Part shown: piece after piece, positions 1-9,659 of the stretch
How the letters are laid out: each line of letters opens with the position of its first letter
Position numbering within the stretch: position 1 is the stretch's first letter
Source of the DNA: Thalassobaculum fulvum
GTDB taxonomy: Bacteria; Pseudomonadota; Alphaproteobacteria; Thalassobaculales; Thalassobaculaceae
Assembly: GCF_014652915.1 (NCBI RefSeq)
Contig: NZ_BMZS01000003.1
Coordinates: 1 to 64,000, forward strand
DNA: 64,000 nt
Reading direction: 5' to 3'
Translations under genes and position numbers: made by a program
The notes under the pieces: model-generated
Told to the model about the DNA's origin: nothing
The model's input: only the letters and a program-made list of their open reading frames with translations
Database searches by the model: none

Positions 1-81
1 TCACTCTGCCTCCAAATCCAGATCGCGAACAACTCCTCGCCATCTCGAAACGGTGGCCCGCGCATACAGGAATGACGACAT
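1..81 (-). other. Possible 26-codon ORF or dispersed-repeat fragment at window edge
   Basis: Read on the minus strand, an ATG at 81 opens a frame that ends with TGA at position 1-3 and encodes a 26-residue Arg-rich peptide ending RDLDLEAE. There is no Shine-Dalgarno sequence before it. Peptides of this type often come from repeated intergenic sequence rather than genes, so I list it as a low-confidence candidate. The rest of 82-114 is a short spacer downstream of the next gene. Confidence 0.2.
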
Positions 82-114
82 GAGGGGGAGTGGACCGGTG
101 CGCTCCGCCGGGCC

Positions 115-2402
<2,288 letters not shown>

Positions 2403-2459
2403 TATTCCTTGTTCCGTCCGTTTGTCCCATGATCCATCTGTCCAAGTGATGGGGTTGCC

Positions 2460-3344
2460 ATGGACGCCTCCGATCTCCGGGTGTTCGAGGCGGTCGCCAG
2501 GCTCGGCGGGATGAGCCGGGCCGCGGCCGAGCTGAACACCGTGCAGTCGAACGTCACCGCGCGCATCCGCGGGCTGGAACAGGAACTCGGCGAGCCGCTG
2601 TTCCGGCGCCACAGCCGCGGCGTCGAGCCGACCGCGGCGGGAAGGCGCCTGCTGCCCTATGCCGGGCGGGTCGCGGCCCTGCTGGCCGAGGCGGCGGCGG
2701 CAGTCCGCGACGACGGCACGCCGCGCGGGGACCTGGTGGTCGGCTCGCTGGAGACCACGGCGGCGCTGCACCTGTCGCCGGTGCTCACCGGCTACGCCCG
2801 GGCGTTCCCGGAGGTCGACCTGACCCTGCGCACCGGCACCACCGCGGAGATGATCGCGGCGGTGCTCGACCGGCAGGTCCAGGGCGCGTTCGTGTGCGGG
2901 CCGGTCGACCACCCGGATCTGGAGGTGGAGCCGGTGTTCCGGGAGGACCTTGCGGTGCTGACGGCGCCGTCGGTTCGTTCGACCGAGGCGTTGGCCGGGC
3001 GCCGCGATCTGCGGATCGTGGTGCTGCGGGCCGGCTGCTCTTACCGCCAGCGGCTGGAGGAGATCCTGGCCGCCCGCGGCGCCGTGGGCTACCGGCGGCT
3101 GGAGTTCGGAACCCTGGAGGCGATTCTCGGCGCCGTGGCGGCCGGGCTCGGCGTCACCCTGCTACCGAAGCGCCTGATCGGCCCGGTCTGGCGCGACGGC
3201 CGGGTGGCGGTTCACGAGCTGCCGGCGGCCGAAGGGCGGGTGGAGACCGTGTTCGTGCGCCGCACCGACGCGCGGGTGTCGAGCGCGCTGGCGGCGTTCC
3301 TGGAGCGCGCGCGGTCGGGGCAGCGGGCGGCGGCGGCGGAGTAG
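2460..3344 (+). CDS. LysR-family transcriptional regulator
   Basis: A 294-residue LysR protein. The DNA-binding helices are visible at residues 4-62 (DLRVFEAVARLGGMSRAAAE, then QSNVTARIRGLEQELGE), followed by a PBP2 fold with a GLGVTLLPKRL segment near 235 of the kind that closes the effector pocket. It starts 57 bp after the previous LysR gene on the same strand. A nitronate monooxygenase begins 104 bp downstream and the gap contains a perfect ATC-N9-GAT LysR box, so this protein probably controls that enzyme gene. The effector is unknown. The two consecutive LysR genes are not close duplicates: their DNA-binding and effector parts differ clearly. Confidence 0.85.
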   Translation: MDASDLRVFEAVARLGGMSRAAAELNTVQSNVTARIRGLEQELGEPLFRRHSRGVEPTAAGRRLLPYAGRVAALLAEAAAAVRDDGTPRGDLVVGSLETTAALHLSPVLTGYARAFPEVDLTLRTGTTAEMIAAVLDRQVQGAFVCGPVDHPDLEVEPVFREDLAVLTAPSVRSTEALAGRRDLRIVVLRAGCSYRQRLEEILAARGAVGYRRLEFGTLEAILGAVAAGLGVTLLPKRLIGPVWRDGRVAVHELPAAEGRVETVFVRRTDARVSSALAAFLERARSGQRAAAAE

Positions 3345-3373
3345 CGCCGCCATCGCTTTTTGCGATGGCGGCG
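3345..3373 (+). promoter_or_regulatory. LysR box (ATC-N9-GAT) in a 12-bp perfect dyad
   Basis: The sequence CGCCGCCATCGC, five Ts, then GCGATGGCGGCG is a perfect inverted repeat starting on the first base after the LysR stop codon. Its centre fits the LysR consensus T-N11-A and ATC-N9-GAT. It lies 76 bp upstream of the nitronate monooxygenase start. It could instead act as a hairpin terminator for the LysR gene, but the T run is in the loop, not after the stem, so an operator is the better reading. Confidence 0.6.
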
Positions 3374-3448
3374 ATCACGACAATCCGTTTCCGGCGATGC
3401 CCTGCGCTTCCTAGGTTTGTCCGGTCGAGACAACCGAAGGAGCCGGTC

Positions 3449-4531
3449 ATGCCGGTCCGCACCCCGTTGATGACGTTGCTCGGGATCGAGCACCCGGTGA
3501 TCCAGGCGCCGATGGCCGGCGGAGGCGACACGCCGGCGATGGTCGCCGCCGTGGCCGAGGCCGGCGGCATCGGCTTCGTCGGTGCGCAGTATCTCGCCCT
3601 CGACCGGATCGGCGAGGCAGCCCGGACCATCCGCTCGCGCACCAACCGGGCGTTCGGGGTCAACCTGTTCGCCCCGCAGCCCGCGCCGCGGGTGCCGGAC
3701 GACCTGCGGCCGGCCCTGGACCGGGTGGCGCCGTTCTTCGCCGAACTCGGGCTGGAGCCGCCGGAGGCGCCGACCGCTCCAGCCGATGGGTTCGAGGACC
3801 GGCTGGAAGCGGTGTTGGAGACCGGTGCCTCGGTGCTCAGCTTCACCCTCGGACTGCTGCCGGACAGCGCCGTGCAGGCCGCCAAGGCCCGCGGCATGAC
3901 GGTGATCGGCACCGCCACCACGGTCGACGAGGCGGTGGCGCTGGAACGCTCCGGGGTCGACGCGATCGTCGCCCAGGGCGGCGAGGCTGGCGGCCACCGG
4001 GGTACGTTTCTCGGCGACCTAGAGTCCGGCGTGGTCGGCACCATGGCGCTGGTCCCGCAGGTGATCGACGCGGTGTCGGCGCCGGTGATCGCGTCGGGCG
4101 GCATCATGGACGGTCGCGGGATCGCCGCCGCCCTGGTGCTGGGGGCGCAGGCCGTGCAGATGGGGACGGCGTTCCTGACCTGCGCCGAGGCCGGCGTGCC
4201 GGAGGCCTACAAGGCGGCGATCCTGGGCGCCGCCGAGCACCGCACCCGGGTGACCCGGGCGTTCTCGGGGCGGCCGGCGCGCGGCATCGTCAACCGTTTC
4301 ATGGACGATGTGGAGAGCGGGGCGGGGCCGGACGGCATCCTGGACTTCCCACTGCAGAACGGGTTGACGCGCCCGATGCGGACCGCCGCCGGCCAGCAGG
4401 GCAAGGCCGAGTACCTGTCGCTGTGGGCTGGCCAGGGGGTGCGGTTGGCGCGCCGGACCACCGCGTCGGAACTGATGGCGGCGCTGGCGGCGGAGACCGA
4501 GGCGGCACTGGCCCGGGCCGGCTGCGGCTGA
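3449..4531 (+). CDS. Nitronate monooxygenase (2-nitropropane dioxygenase family)
   Basis: FMN-dependent TIM-barrel enzyme that oxidises alkyl nitronates to carbonyl compounds and nitrite. At 360 residues it has the family length. Visible motifs are the N-terminal HPVIQAPMAGG, the AGGIGFVGA strand, the FMN phosphate-binding GGEAGGHRG near 170 and ASGGI near 210, and LGAQAVQMGTAF near 235. The ATG at 3449 follows GAAGGAG; the reading frame is open further upstream but that part overlaps the LysR gene. Substrate cannot be read from sequence, as this family also contains uncharacterised FMN oxidoreductases. The upstream LysR box suggests substrate-induced expression. Confidence 0.85.
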   Translation: MPVRTPLMTLLGIEHPVIQAPMAGGGDTPAMVAAVAEAGGIGFVGAQYLALDRIGEAARTIRSRTNRAFGVNLFAPQPAPRVPDDLRPALDRVAPFFAELGLEPPEAPTAPADGFEDRLEAVLETGASVLSFTLGLLPDSAVQAAKARGMTVIGTATTVDEAVALERSGVDAIVAQGGEAGGHRGTFLGDLESGVVGTMALVPQVIDAVSAPVIASGGIMDGRGIAAALVLGAQAVQMGTAFLTCAEAGVPEAYKAAILGAAEHRTRVTRAFSGRPARGIVNRFMDDVESGAGPDGILDFPLQNGLTRPMRTAAGQQGKAEYLSLWAGQGVRLARRTTASELMAALAAETEAALARAGCG

Positions 4532-4574
4532 TACGGGGTTCCGGTCAACCCGGTTCGGTGCCTATTCTCTGGGC

Positions 4575-5276
4575 ATGACCGATATCGCTTCTTCCGACGC
4601 CGGCGCAAAGCCGGCGTCTTCGTCCCGGCGCCGCGGCCGCGTCGGCGAACGCAACCGCCGTCGCATCCTGACGGCGGCCGAAAAGGTGTTCGCGCGAACT
4701 GGCTACCAGGGCGCGACGCTTGATGAAATTGCAAGAGAATCAATGCTTCCAAAGGCGAATTTGCTGTATTACTTCAAAAGCAAGGAAGCCCTGTACCACG
4801 CCGTCATCACCGACATTCTCGAGGCCTGGCTGGCGGCGCTCGGCGAGATCAGCGTGGACGACGACCCGGCCGAGGCGCTGACCGGCTATATCGAGCGCAA
4901 GATGACGCTGTCGCGCGAGCGGCCCGACGGCTCGCGGGTGTTCGCCATGGAGATCATCACCGGGGCACCGGTGATCGGCGACTACCTGCGCGGCACCCTG
5001 CGCGACTGGGTCGAGCGCCAGGGCGCGGTGTTCCGAGTCTGGCAGAGCCGCGGCATGATGGCCGACCTGCCGCCGGAGCACGTGTTCTTCGCGATCTGGG
5101 CGATGACCCAGACCTACGCCGACTTCGCGCCGCAGGTGACCGCAGTGCTGGCGGTCGACCAACTCGAGGAGAGCGACTTCCGGGTCGCCGTAGGCACCGT
5201 GACCGCCCTCGTGCTGCGCGGCCTCGGGGTGCTGCCGCAGCCGGTCGGCCGAGTCGGGCCCCGGTCGAAGGCCTGA
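4575..5276 (+). CDS. TetR-family regulator, RutR-like
   Basis: A 233-residue TetR protein. The DNA-binding domain spans about residues 25-80, with NRRRILTAAEKVFARTGYQG and the recognition segment PKANLLYYFKSKEALY. The C-terminal domain (FAMEIITGAPVIGDYL, then WAMTQTYADFAPQV) matches the RutR/YcdC C-domain, which in E. coli senses uracil and thymine. An Arg/Lys-rich N-terminal tail of about 25 residues precedes it. The next gene downstream is uracil phosphoribosyltransferase, which fits a pyrimidine-linked role. Bases 4721-4788, coding for the recognition helix, are strikingly AT-rich and use codons rare in this window (AGA, TCA, CTT, AAT). Pyrimidine sensing is inferred. Confidence 0.8.
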   Translation: MTDIASSDAGAKPASSSRRRGRVGERNRRRILTAAEKVFARTGYQGATLDEIARESMLPKANLLYYFKSKEALYHAVITDILEAWLAALGEISVDDDPAEALTGYIERKMTLSRERPDGSRVFAMEIITGAPVIGDYLRGTLRDWVERQGAVFRVWQSRGMMADLPPEHVFFAIWAMTQTYADFAPQVTAVLAVDQLEESDFRVAVGTVTALVLRGLGVLPQPVGRVGPRSKA

Positions 5277-5396
5277 CCGCGCGGCCAACGTCGGTTGCGG
5301 CACGGGGTGCGGAACGGGGGGCGCTCGCTCCCTCTTGCCAGCCCGAGGCGGGACCGACATTTTCGGCCTGTTCCGACATCCTGAAAGGCCGCCCCG

Positions 5397-6032
5397 ATGG
5401 AGCACCCGAACCCGGTCGTGGTCGACCATCCGCTGATCCGGCACAAGCTGACGATCATGCGCGAGGCGACGACGACGACGTCCAAGTTCCGCATGCTGCT
5501 GCGCGAGATCAGCCTGCTGCTGGCCTATGAGGTCCTGCGCGATCTCGAATGCACGTCGATCGAGATCGAGACCCCGCTGGAGCGCATGCAGGCGCCCAAG
5601 CTGGAAGGCAAGAAGCTGTGCTTCGTGTCGATCCTGCGGGCCGGCAACGGCCTGCTCGACGGCATGCTCGACCTGGTGCCGTCGGCCCGCGTCGGCCATG
5701 TCGGCCTGTACCGCGATCCGAAGTCGCTGGAGCCGGTCGAGTACTACATGAAGCTGCCGGAGCACATCGGCGACCGGCTGTGCATCGCCGTCGACCCGAT
5801 GCTGGCGACCGGCAACTCGGCTGCGGCCGCCGTGCAGCGCATCAAGGACGCCGGCGCCACCCGCATCAAGTTCGTGTGCCTGCTGGCGGCACCCGAGGGC
5901 ATCGCCACCTTCACCAAGGCGCATCCCGACGTGCCGGTCTACACCGCGGCGATCGACCGCGAGCTGAACGACCACGGCTACATCATGCCGGGTCTCGGCG
6001 ATGCCGGCGACCGGATGTACGGCACCAAGTGA
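5397..6032 (+). CDS. upp: Uracil phosphoribosyltransferase
   Basis: Cytosolic salvage enzyme that joins uracil and PRPP to make UMP. The 211 residues match the family (about 208-210). The N-terminal [13 protein letters not shown] segment, the [13 protein letters not shown] strand, the PRPP-binding loop [11 protein letters not shown] near 130 and the uracil-contacting [13 protein letters not shown] near the C-terminus are all intact. AAAGG lies 10 bases before the ATG. It follows a RutR-like regulator by 120 bp. Its TGA overlaps the GTG start of the next gene, so the two are probably translationally coupled. Confidence 0.93.
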   Translation: MEHPNPVVVDHPLIRHKLTIMREATTTTSKFRMLLREISLLLAYEVLRDLECTSIEIETPLERMQAPKLEGKKLCFVSILRAGNGLLDGMLDLVPSARVGHVGLYRDPKSLEPVEYYMKLPEHIGDRLCIAVDPMLATGNSAAAAVQRIKDAGATRIKFVCLLAAPEGIATFTKAHPDVPVYTAAIDRELNDHGYIMPGLGDAGDRMYGTK

Positions 6033-6865
6033 CCGGGACGGGGGCCGCGCTGTCGCTCGGCGCCGGGCTGTTCGGTGTCCTGCTGGCCGCGGCTTCGGCC
6101 GCCGTGGCCGAGCGCCTGCCGGACGGGCTGGTGGCGGAAGCGGCCGGCCGGGGCGTCGTGCAGGCCTGGTACGAGCGGCCGACCGACCGCTACGACCACG
6201 GTGTCCTCGGCGACGCGATCGAGGCGGGCAGCCTCGTGGTGGTCGACCACGGGGGGCGGCGGTACGAGCACGTACTGCCGCACGACCGGGTGTTCGAGGA
6301 CATCACGCCGCGGCTCGCCGACCTCGACGGTGACGGCACCAACGAGGTGGTGACGATCCGCTCGGACCTGGCGGCCGGCGCGGCGGTGGCGGTCTACGGC
6401 CTCCGGGACGGGAACCTGGCCGAGATCGCCGCGACCGAGCCGATCGGGTTGGCGAACCGCTGGCTGTCGATCGCTGCGATCGCCGACTTCCGGGGCGACG
6501 GCAGACCCCGGATCGCGGTGGTGCTGATGCCGCATCTCGCCGGACTGCTGGAACTCCTGGAGCTGCGCGACGGCCGTCTGGTTCGGGTCGCCGGCCCCGC
6601 GGGCGGATATTCCAGCCATGCGATCGGATCGCGGGTGCTGTCGCTGGCGGCGGCCGTCGACGCCGACGGCGACGGGGCGCTCGACCTCGCGGTCCCGGAC
6701 CTGTCGCGCCGGCGCGTCGTACTGGTGGGCTTCGCCGACGGTTTGCACAGCATCGGGATGCACGATTTGCCGGCGCGGGTCGTCGACCGCATCCGGGTCG
6801 AGCGGCCCGATCGGCTCGCCGTGCCGCTGGAAGACGGCAAGGTAGCCGTCATCGAACTGCGCTAG
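6029..6865 (+). CDS. Secreted VCBS/FG-GAP-type calcium-repeat protein
   Basis: A 278-residue protein of unknown function. The GTG start at 6029 overlaps the upp stop as GTGA and gives a clean signal peptide: a hydrophobic run to about residue 27 ending ASAAVA. A start further upstream would lie inside upp. The mature part carries beta-propeller-like repeats with calcium-binding loops: [10 protein letters not shown] near 98, [12 protein letters not shown] near 158 and [12 protein letters not shown] near 213. It probably folds in the periplasm and may bind a ligand or partner; nothing indicates catalysis. Coupling to a nucleotide-salvage gene is odd. Its stop codon shares a CTAG with the convergent msrQ gene. 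Confidence 0.7.
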   Translation: MTGTGAALSLGAGLFGVLLAAASAAVAERLPDGLVAEAAGRGVVQAWYERPTDRYDHGVLGDAIEAGSLVVVDHGGRRYEHVLPHDRVFEDITPRLADLDGDGTNEVVTIRSDLAAGAAVAVYGLRDGNLAEIAATEPIGLANRWLSIAAIADFRGDGRPRIAVVLMPHLAGLLELLELRDGRLVRVAGPAGGYSSHAIGSRVLSLAAAVDADGDGALDLAVPDLSRRRVVLVGFADGLHSIGMHDLPARVVDRIRVERPDRLAVPLEDGKVAVIELR

Positions 6866-7749
6866 CGGTGGGCCAGCGGCCCTTGCCGCCGCGCCAGGGC
6901 GCCGGCCGCCACCGCCAGCCCGGCCGCGAGAACCCACCAGGCCGGACGGATGCCGGCGTCGAAGTCGAACAGCGCCCGCACGATCACCGATGGCGGCGCG
7001 TGGAAGGCGATCGCGATCCCGACGACCTCTCCGGCGGCGGTGAGCAGTGCGGCGACGAGCGCCAGCCCGACCAGGCCGGCCGGGGCCGGATCCCCGAACC
7101 GCCGGCGCCACAGCCGGTAGGCCATCAGCCAGACGAACAGCCCGCTGAACAGGATCGGCTCGGTCACGTCGGCCTTGGTCTGCATGAAGAAGTGCACCAG
7201 GGCGAGGGCGGTGACCGGGTAGACCAGCCGGTGCAGGGCCTGCCAGCGCCGGCCGCCGAGCCGGCGCACCATGCCGTCGGTCGAGGTGGCGGCCAGGGCC
7301 GCGAGGCCGAGCAGCGCCACGAATCCGATCGTCAGGTAGAAACGCAGGACGATCTCGCTCGACACCTTGCCGAGGTCCCAGGCCTGCTCGCCGGCGTACA
7401 GCACGAGGTGCAGGGCGGTCGCCAGGAAGGCGGCGACGCCGACCATCCGGCGGACCGAGATCAGGGCGTTCCAGCGCAGGGTCCGGCGCAGCGGCGTCAC
7501 CGTCAGCGAGGCCATCAGGAACACCACGGTCCACCAGCCGACCCGGTGGATCGCCAGGTTCCAGGGCCGCGGTCCCAGACTGCCGGCGACGGCGTCGGCC
7601 AGAAGCAGGGCGGCCGGCACCAGCAGGGCCGAGAACACGGCCAGCTTGAGCGCCGAGAAGCGCCCGGCGCCGTCGGTCCAGGGCAGCCAGCGCCAGGCCG
7701 GGCGACGCCCCGCCGTATCCCGCTCGGTCGTGCCGGTCGCCATCGACAT
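6862..7749 (-). CDS. msrQ: MsrQ-type heme-binding membrane protein
   Basis: Membrane cytochrome b subunit that in E. coli passes quinol electrons to the periplasmic methionine sulfoxide reductase MsrP. The ferric-reductase-like domain is clear: GWWTVVFLMASLTVTPLRR, then ISVRRMVGVAAFLATALHL and RWQALHRLVYPVTALALVHF with the histidines expected to ligate heme. At 295 residues it is much longer than E. coli MsrQ (about 211), with an N-terminal extension and roughly 70 extra C-terminal residues forming two more membrane segments. ATG 7749 was chosen because GGGGAGA lies 8-9 bases upstream. No msrP is present nearby, so its partner is encoded elsewhere or differs. Confidence 0.75.
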   Translation of the reverse strand: MSMATGTTERDTAGRRPAWRWLPWTDGAGRFSALKLAVFSALLVPAALLLADAVAGSLGPRPWNLAIHRVGWWTVVFLMASLTVTPLRRTLRWNALISVRRMVGVAAFLATALHLVLYAGEQAWDLGKVSSEIVLRFYLTIGFVALLGLAALAATSTDGMVRRLGGRRWQALHRLVYPVTALALVHFFMQTKADVTEPILFSGLFVWLMAYRLWRRRFGDPAPAGLVGLALVAALLTAAGEVVGIAIAFHAPPSVIVRALFDFDAGIRPAWWVLAAGLAVAAGALARRQGPLAHR

Positions 7750-7851
7750 GCGATCGTCTCCCCGTGGTTGCGGCCTCAACAATGAGCCGACCGGCCATCT
7801 GGTTTCAGCCCGCCTGCAAATGAACCATCCGCGGCCGTCCATGCCTGTGGT

Positions 7852-7906
7852 TTGTGCAACGCAGCACGCACAATCCCGTGATCCCGATCCCTGAAACCCC
7901 GGTTTC
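7852..7906. promoter_or_regulatory. Inverted repeats upstream of the TRAP operon
   Basis: Two dyads lie in the 298-bp gap between msrQ and the TRAP genes: TTGTGC-N10-GCACAA (7852-7873) and GAAACC-CC-GGTTTC (7893-7906). A third, ATCGAG-N15-CTCGAT, sits at 7975-8001 nearer the start. No regulator gene adjoins the TRAP operon, so if these are operators the protein is encoded elsewhere. The remainder of 7750-8047 shows no gene. Confidence 0.35.
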
Positions 7907-8047
7907 GGCGGGATTCCCGCGAGGGGTGCCGGCTGGACTCGATCTTGCTAACCTCGGGGGTCCTTTCTCGGACTATCGAGCGACCTGCCCTTCCTCTCGA
8001 TCGGGTGAAGGGCGCAGGTGGCAGCATCAATAAGGAGGATTTCGGGG

Positions 8048-9028
8048 ATGGCTTGGACACGGAATCGGGTGGCATCGGCCCTAGTCGGCGCCGCACTCAC
8101 CGTCGCGAGCGGACCGGCGTTCGCGGTCGACTGGATCATGGCCTCCGGCTATTCGGAGGACAACTTCCACACCAAGAACATCCGGATGTTCATCGACGAG
8201 GTGGAGAAGAACACCAGCGTCAAGATCAACCTCAACTCGAACGACTCGCTGATCAAGCTGGACGCGATCAAGACCGCCGTCCAGCGCGGCCAGGTTCCGA
8301 TCGGCGAGATCCGGCTCGGCGTCTACGGCAACGAGGATCCGATGTACATCCTCGCCGGCCTGCCGTTCATCGCCTCGACCTATTCCGAGGCCTGGATGCT
8401 GAAGGATCTCCAGAAGGGCTACTTCGACCAGAAGTTCGCCAAGGACGGCATGCGGATCCTGTACTACACGCCGTGGCCGGGGCAGGGCTTCTACACCAAG
8501 TTCCCGGTCAACTCGACCGAGGACTTCAAGGGCAAGAAGCTCCGGATCTACTCCACGGCGACCCAGAAGATGGGCGAGATGCTCGGCTTCAACGCCACCA
8601 TCCTGCCGTTCGCCGAGATCCCGCAGGCGTTCTCCACCGGCCTGATCGAGGCGCTGTTCACCAGCCCGCAGACCGGCATCGACATTCAGGCCTGGGACAA
8701 CACCAGCAACTTCACCTATGCCGGCGCGATCCTGTCGAAGAACGCGGTGATCGTTAGCGAGCGCTACTTCTCGGCGCTGTCGAAGGAGGACCAGGCCGGC
8801 ATCCTGAAGGCGGCGGCCAATGCCGAGCTGCGCGGCTGGGAGATGAGCGCCCAGACCACCGCCGACCAGATCAAGGTTCTGGAGAAGAACGGCATGAAGA
8901 CCGCGAAGGCGCCGGCCCAGGTCATCGACGCCATGAAGACGATCGGCGTGGCGATGATGGACGATTGGCGCAAGACCGCCAGCCCGGAGGCGGTGGCGGT
9001 CCTCGACCGCTATCTCGCGGTGCAGTGA
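8048..9028 (+). CDS. TRAP transporter substrate-binding protein (DctP family)
   Basis: Periplasmic binding protein of 326 residues that delivers an organic acid or related solute to the DctQM permease that follows. A signal peptide ends at about residue 26 (SGPAFA, mature VDWIMASGY). The DctP fold is shown by the conserved arginine region GEIRLGVYG, the FYTKFPVNSTEDFKGKKLRI segment near 155-180 and the AFSTGLIEALFTSP stretch near 200. The start at 8048 is fixed by AAGGAGG nine bases upstream. The genes that follow encode a racemase-fold protein and a PuuE-like deacetylase, so the ligand is probably an amide- or carboxylate-bearing nitrogen compound; that is inference. Confidence 0.88.
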   Translation: MAWTRNRVASALVGAALTVASGPAFAVDWIMASGYSEDNFHTKNIRMFIDEVEKNTSVKINLNSNDSLIKLDAIKTAVQRGQVPIGEIRLGVYGNEDPMYILAGLPFIASTYSEAWMLKDLQKGYFDQKFAKDGMRILYYTPWPGQGFYTKFPVNSTEDFKGKKLRIYSTATQKMGEMLGFNATILPFAEIPQAFSTGLIEALFTSPQTGIDIQAWDNTSNFTYAGAILSKNAVIVSERYFSALSKEDQAGILKAAANAELRGWEMSAQTTADQIKVLEKNGMKTAKAPAQVIDAMKTIGVAMMDDWRKTASPEAVAVLDRYLAVQ

Positions 9029-9067
9029 CGACCCTGCAGTGACGACTCTGCAGTGACTCTGCAGTGA
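9020..9067 (+). repeat. Tandem array of CTGCAGTGA overlapping the dctP stop
   Basis: The last bases of the binding-protein gene, TGCAGTGA, are repeated three more times as CTGCAGTGA at 9034, 9048 and 9059. The spacings of 14, 14 and 11 bases place a TGA in every forward reading frame. This looks like slippage duplication of the gene end. Confidence 0.7.
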
Positions 9068-9078
9068 CTCTGCCGACC

Positions 9079-9104
9079 CCCGGTCGCCGGCAACGGCGGC
9101 CGGG
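9079..9104 (+). terminator. Stable GNRA-loop hairpin between dctP and dctQ
   Basis: CCCGGTCGCCG, loop GCAA, CGGCGGCCGGG: 11-bp arms with a single T:G pair and a GNRA tetraloop. No T-run follows, so it is not a full terminator. It may protect the binding-protein mRNA or reduce transcription into the permease genes. Confidence 0.5.
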
Positions 9105-9128
9105 CCCGTCGGCTTTCCAACCTGATCG

Positions 9129-9659
9129 GTGACCGCCGTGCGACGCGCACTCGACACCCTGTATCTCTGGAGCGGCTACGTGGCCGCCGTGTTCCTGGTG
9201 GCGATCGCCGCCACCATCATCGCCCAGATCGTCGGCCGGTTCTTCGGGGTCGCGATCGACTCGACGGAGAGCGCCGGCTTCAGCATGGCGGCGGCGACGT
9301 TCCTGGGGCTCGCCCATACCTTCAAGCAGGGGGCGCACATCCGGGTCAGCCTGCTGGTGGGGCTGACCAAGGGCCGGGTCCGGCAGGCGGTGGAGCTGTG
9401 GTCGGTCGGGTTCGGTGCCGCCGGCATGGCGTACTTCTCGTACTGGGCGGGCGATCTGGTCTACTACTCCTACGTCTTCCACGAGATCAGCCCCGGCCTG
9501 CTGGCGGTGCCGTTCTGGATCCCGCGGCTGGCGATGGCGCTCGGCGGGGTGATCCTGACCATCGCCCTGGTCGACGAATTCATCCGAATCCTGACGGGCG
9601 CGGTGCCGTCCTACGAGGCCAATGCCGAGACCGTCCTGTCCGGCCCGGGAGACGAGTGA
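9129..9659 (+). CDS. TRAP transporter small permease subunit (DctQ)
   Basis: Small membrane subunit, 176 residues, with four predicted membrane helices: about 12-35 (YVAAVFLVAIAATIIAQIV), 50-65, 90-115 and 130-150. It scaffolds the large DctM subunit in sodium-driven uptake. The GTG at 9129 is the longest start; a GTG at 9138 is equally plausible and neither has a strong ribosome site, which suggests the level of this protein is kept low relative to the binding protein. Its TGA overlaps the ATG of dctM by one base. Confidence 0.85.
   Translation: MTAVRRALDTLYLWSGYVAAVFLVAIAATIIAQIVGRFFGVAIDSTESAGFSMAAATFLGLAHTFKQGAHIRVSLLVGLTKGRVRQAVELWSVGFGAAGMAYFSYWAGDLVYYSYVFHEISPGLLAVPFWIPRLAMALGGVILTIALVDEFIRILTGAVPSYEANAETVLSGPGDE

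Noticed and set aside
3345-3373. Rho-independent terminator for the second LysR gene
   Set aside because: The T run is in the loop and nothing T-rich follows the stem; the LysR consensus fits better.
9034-9070. Possible CRISPR-like short repeats
   Set aside because: Units are 9 bp with 2-5 bp spacers and derive from the gene end; no CRISPR architecture or cas genes occur.
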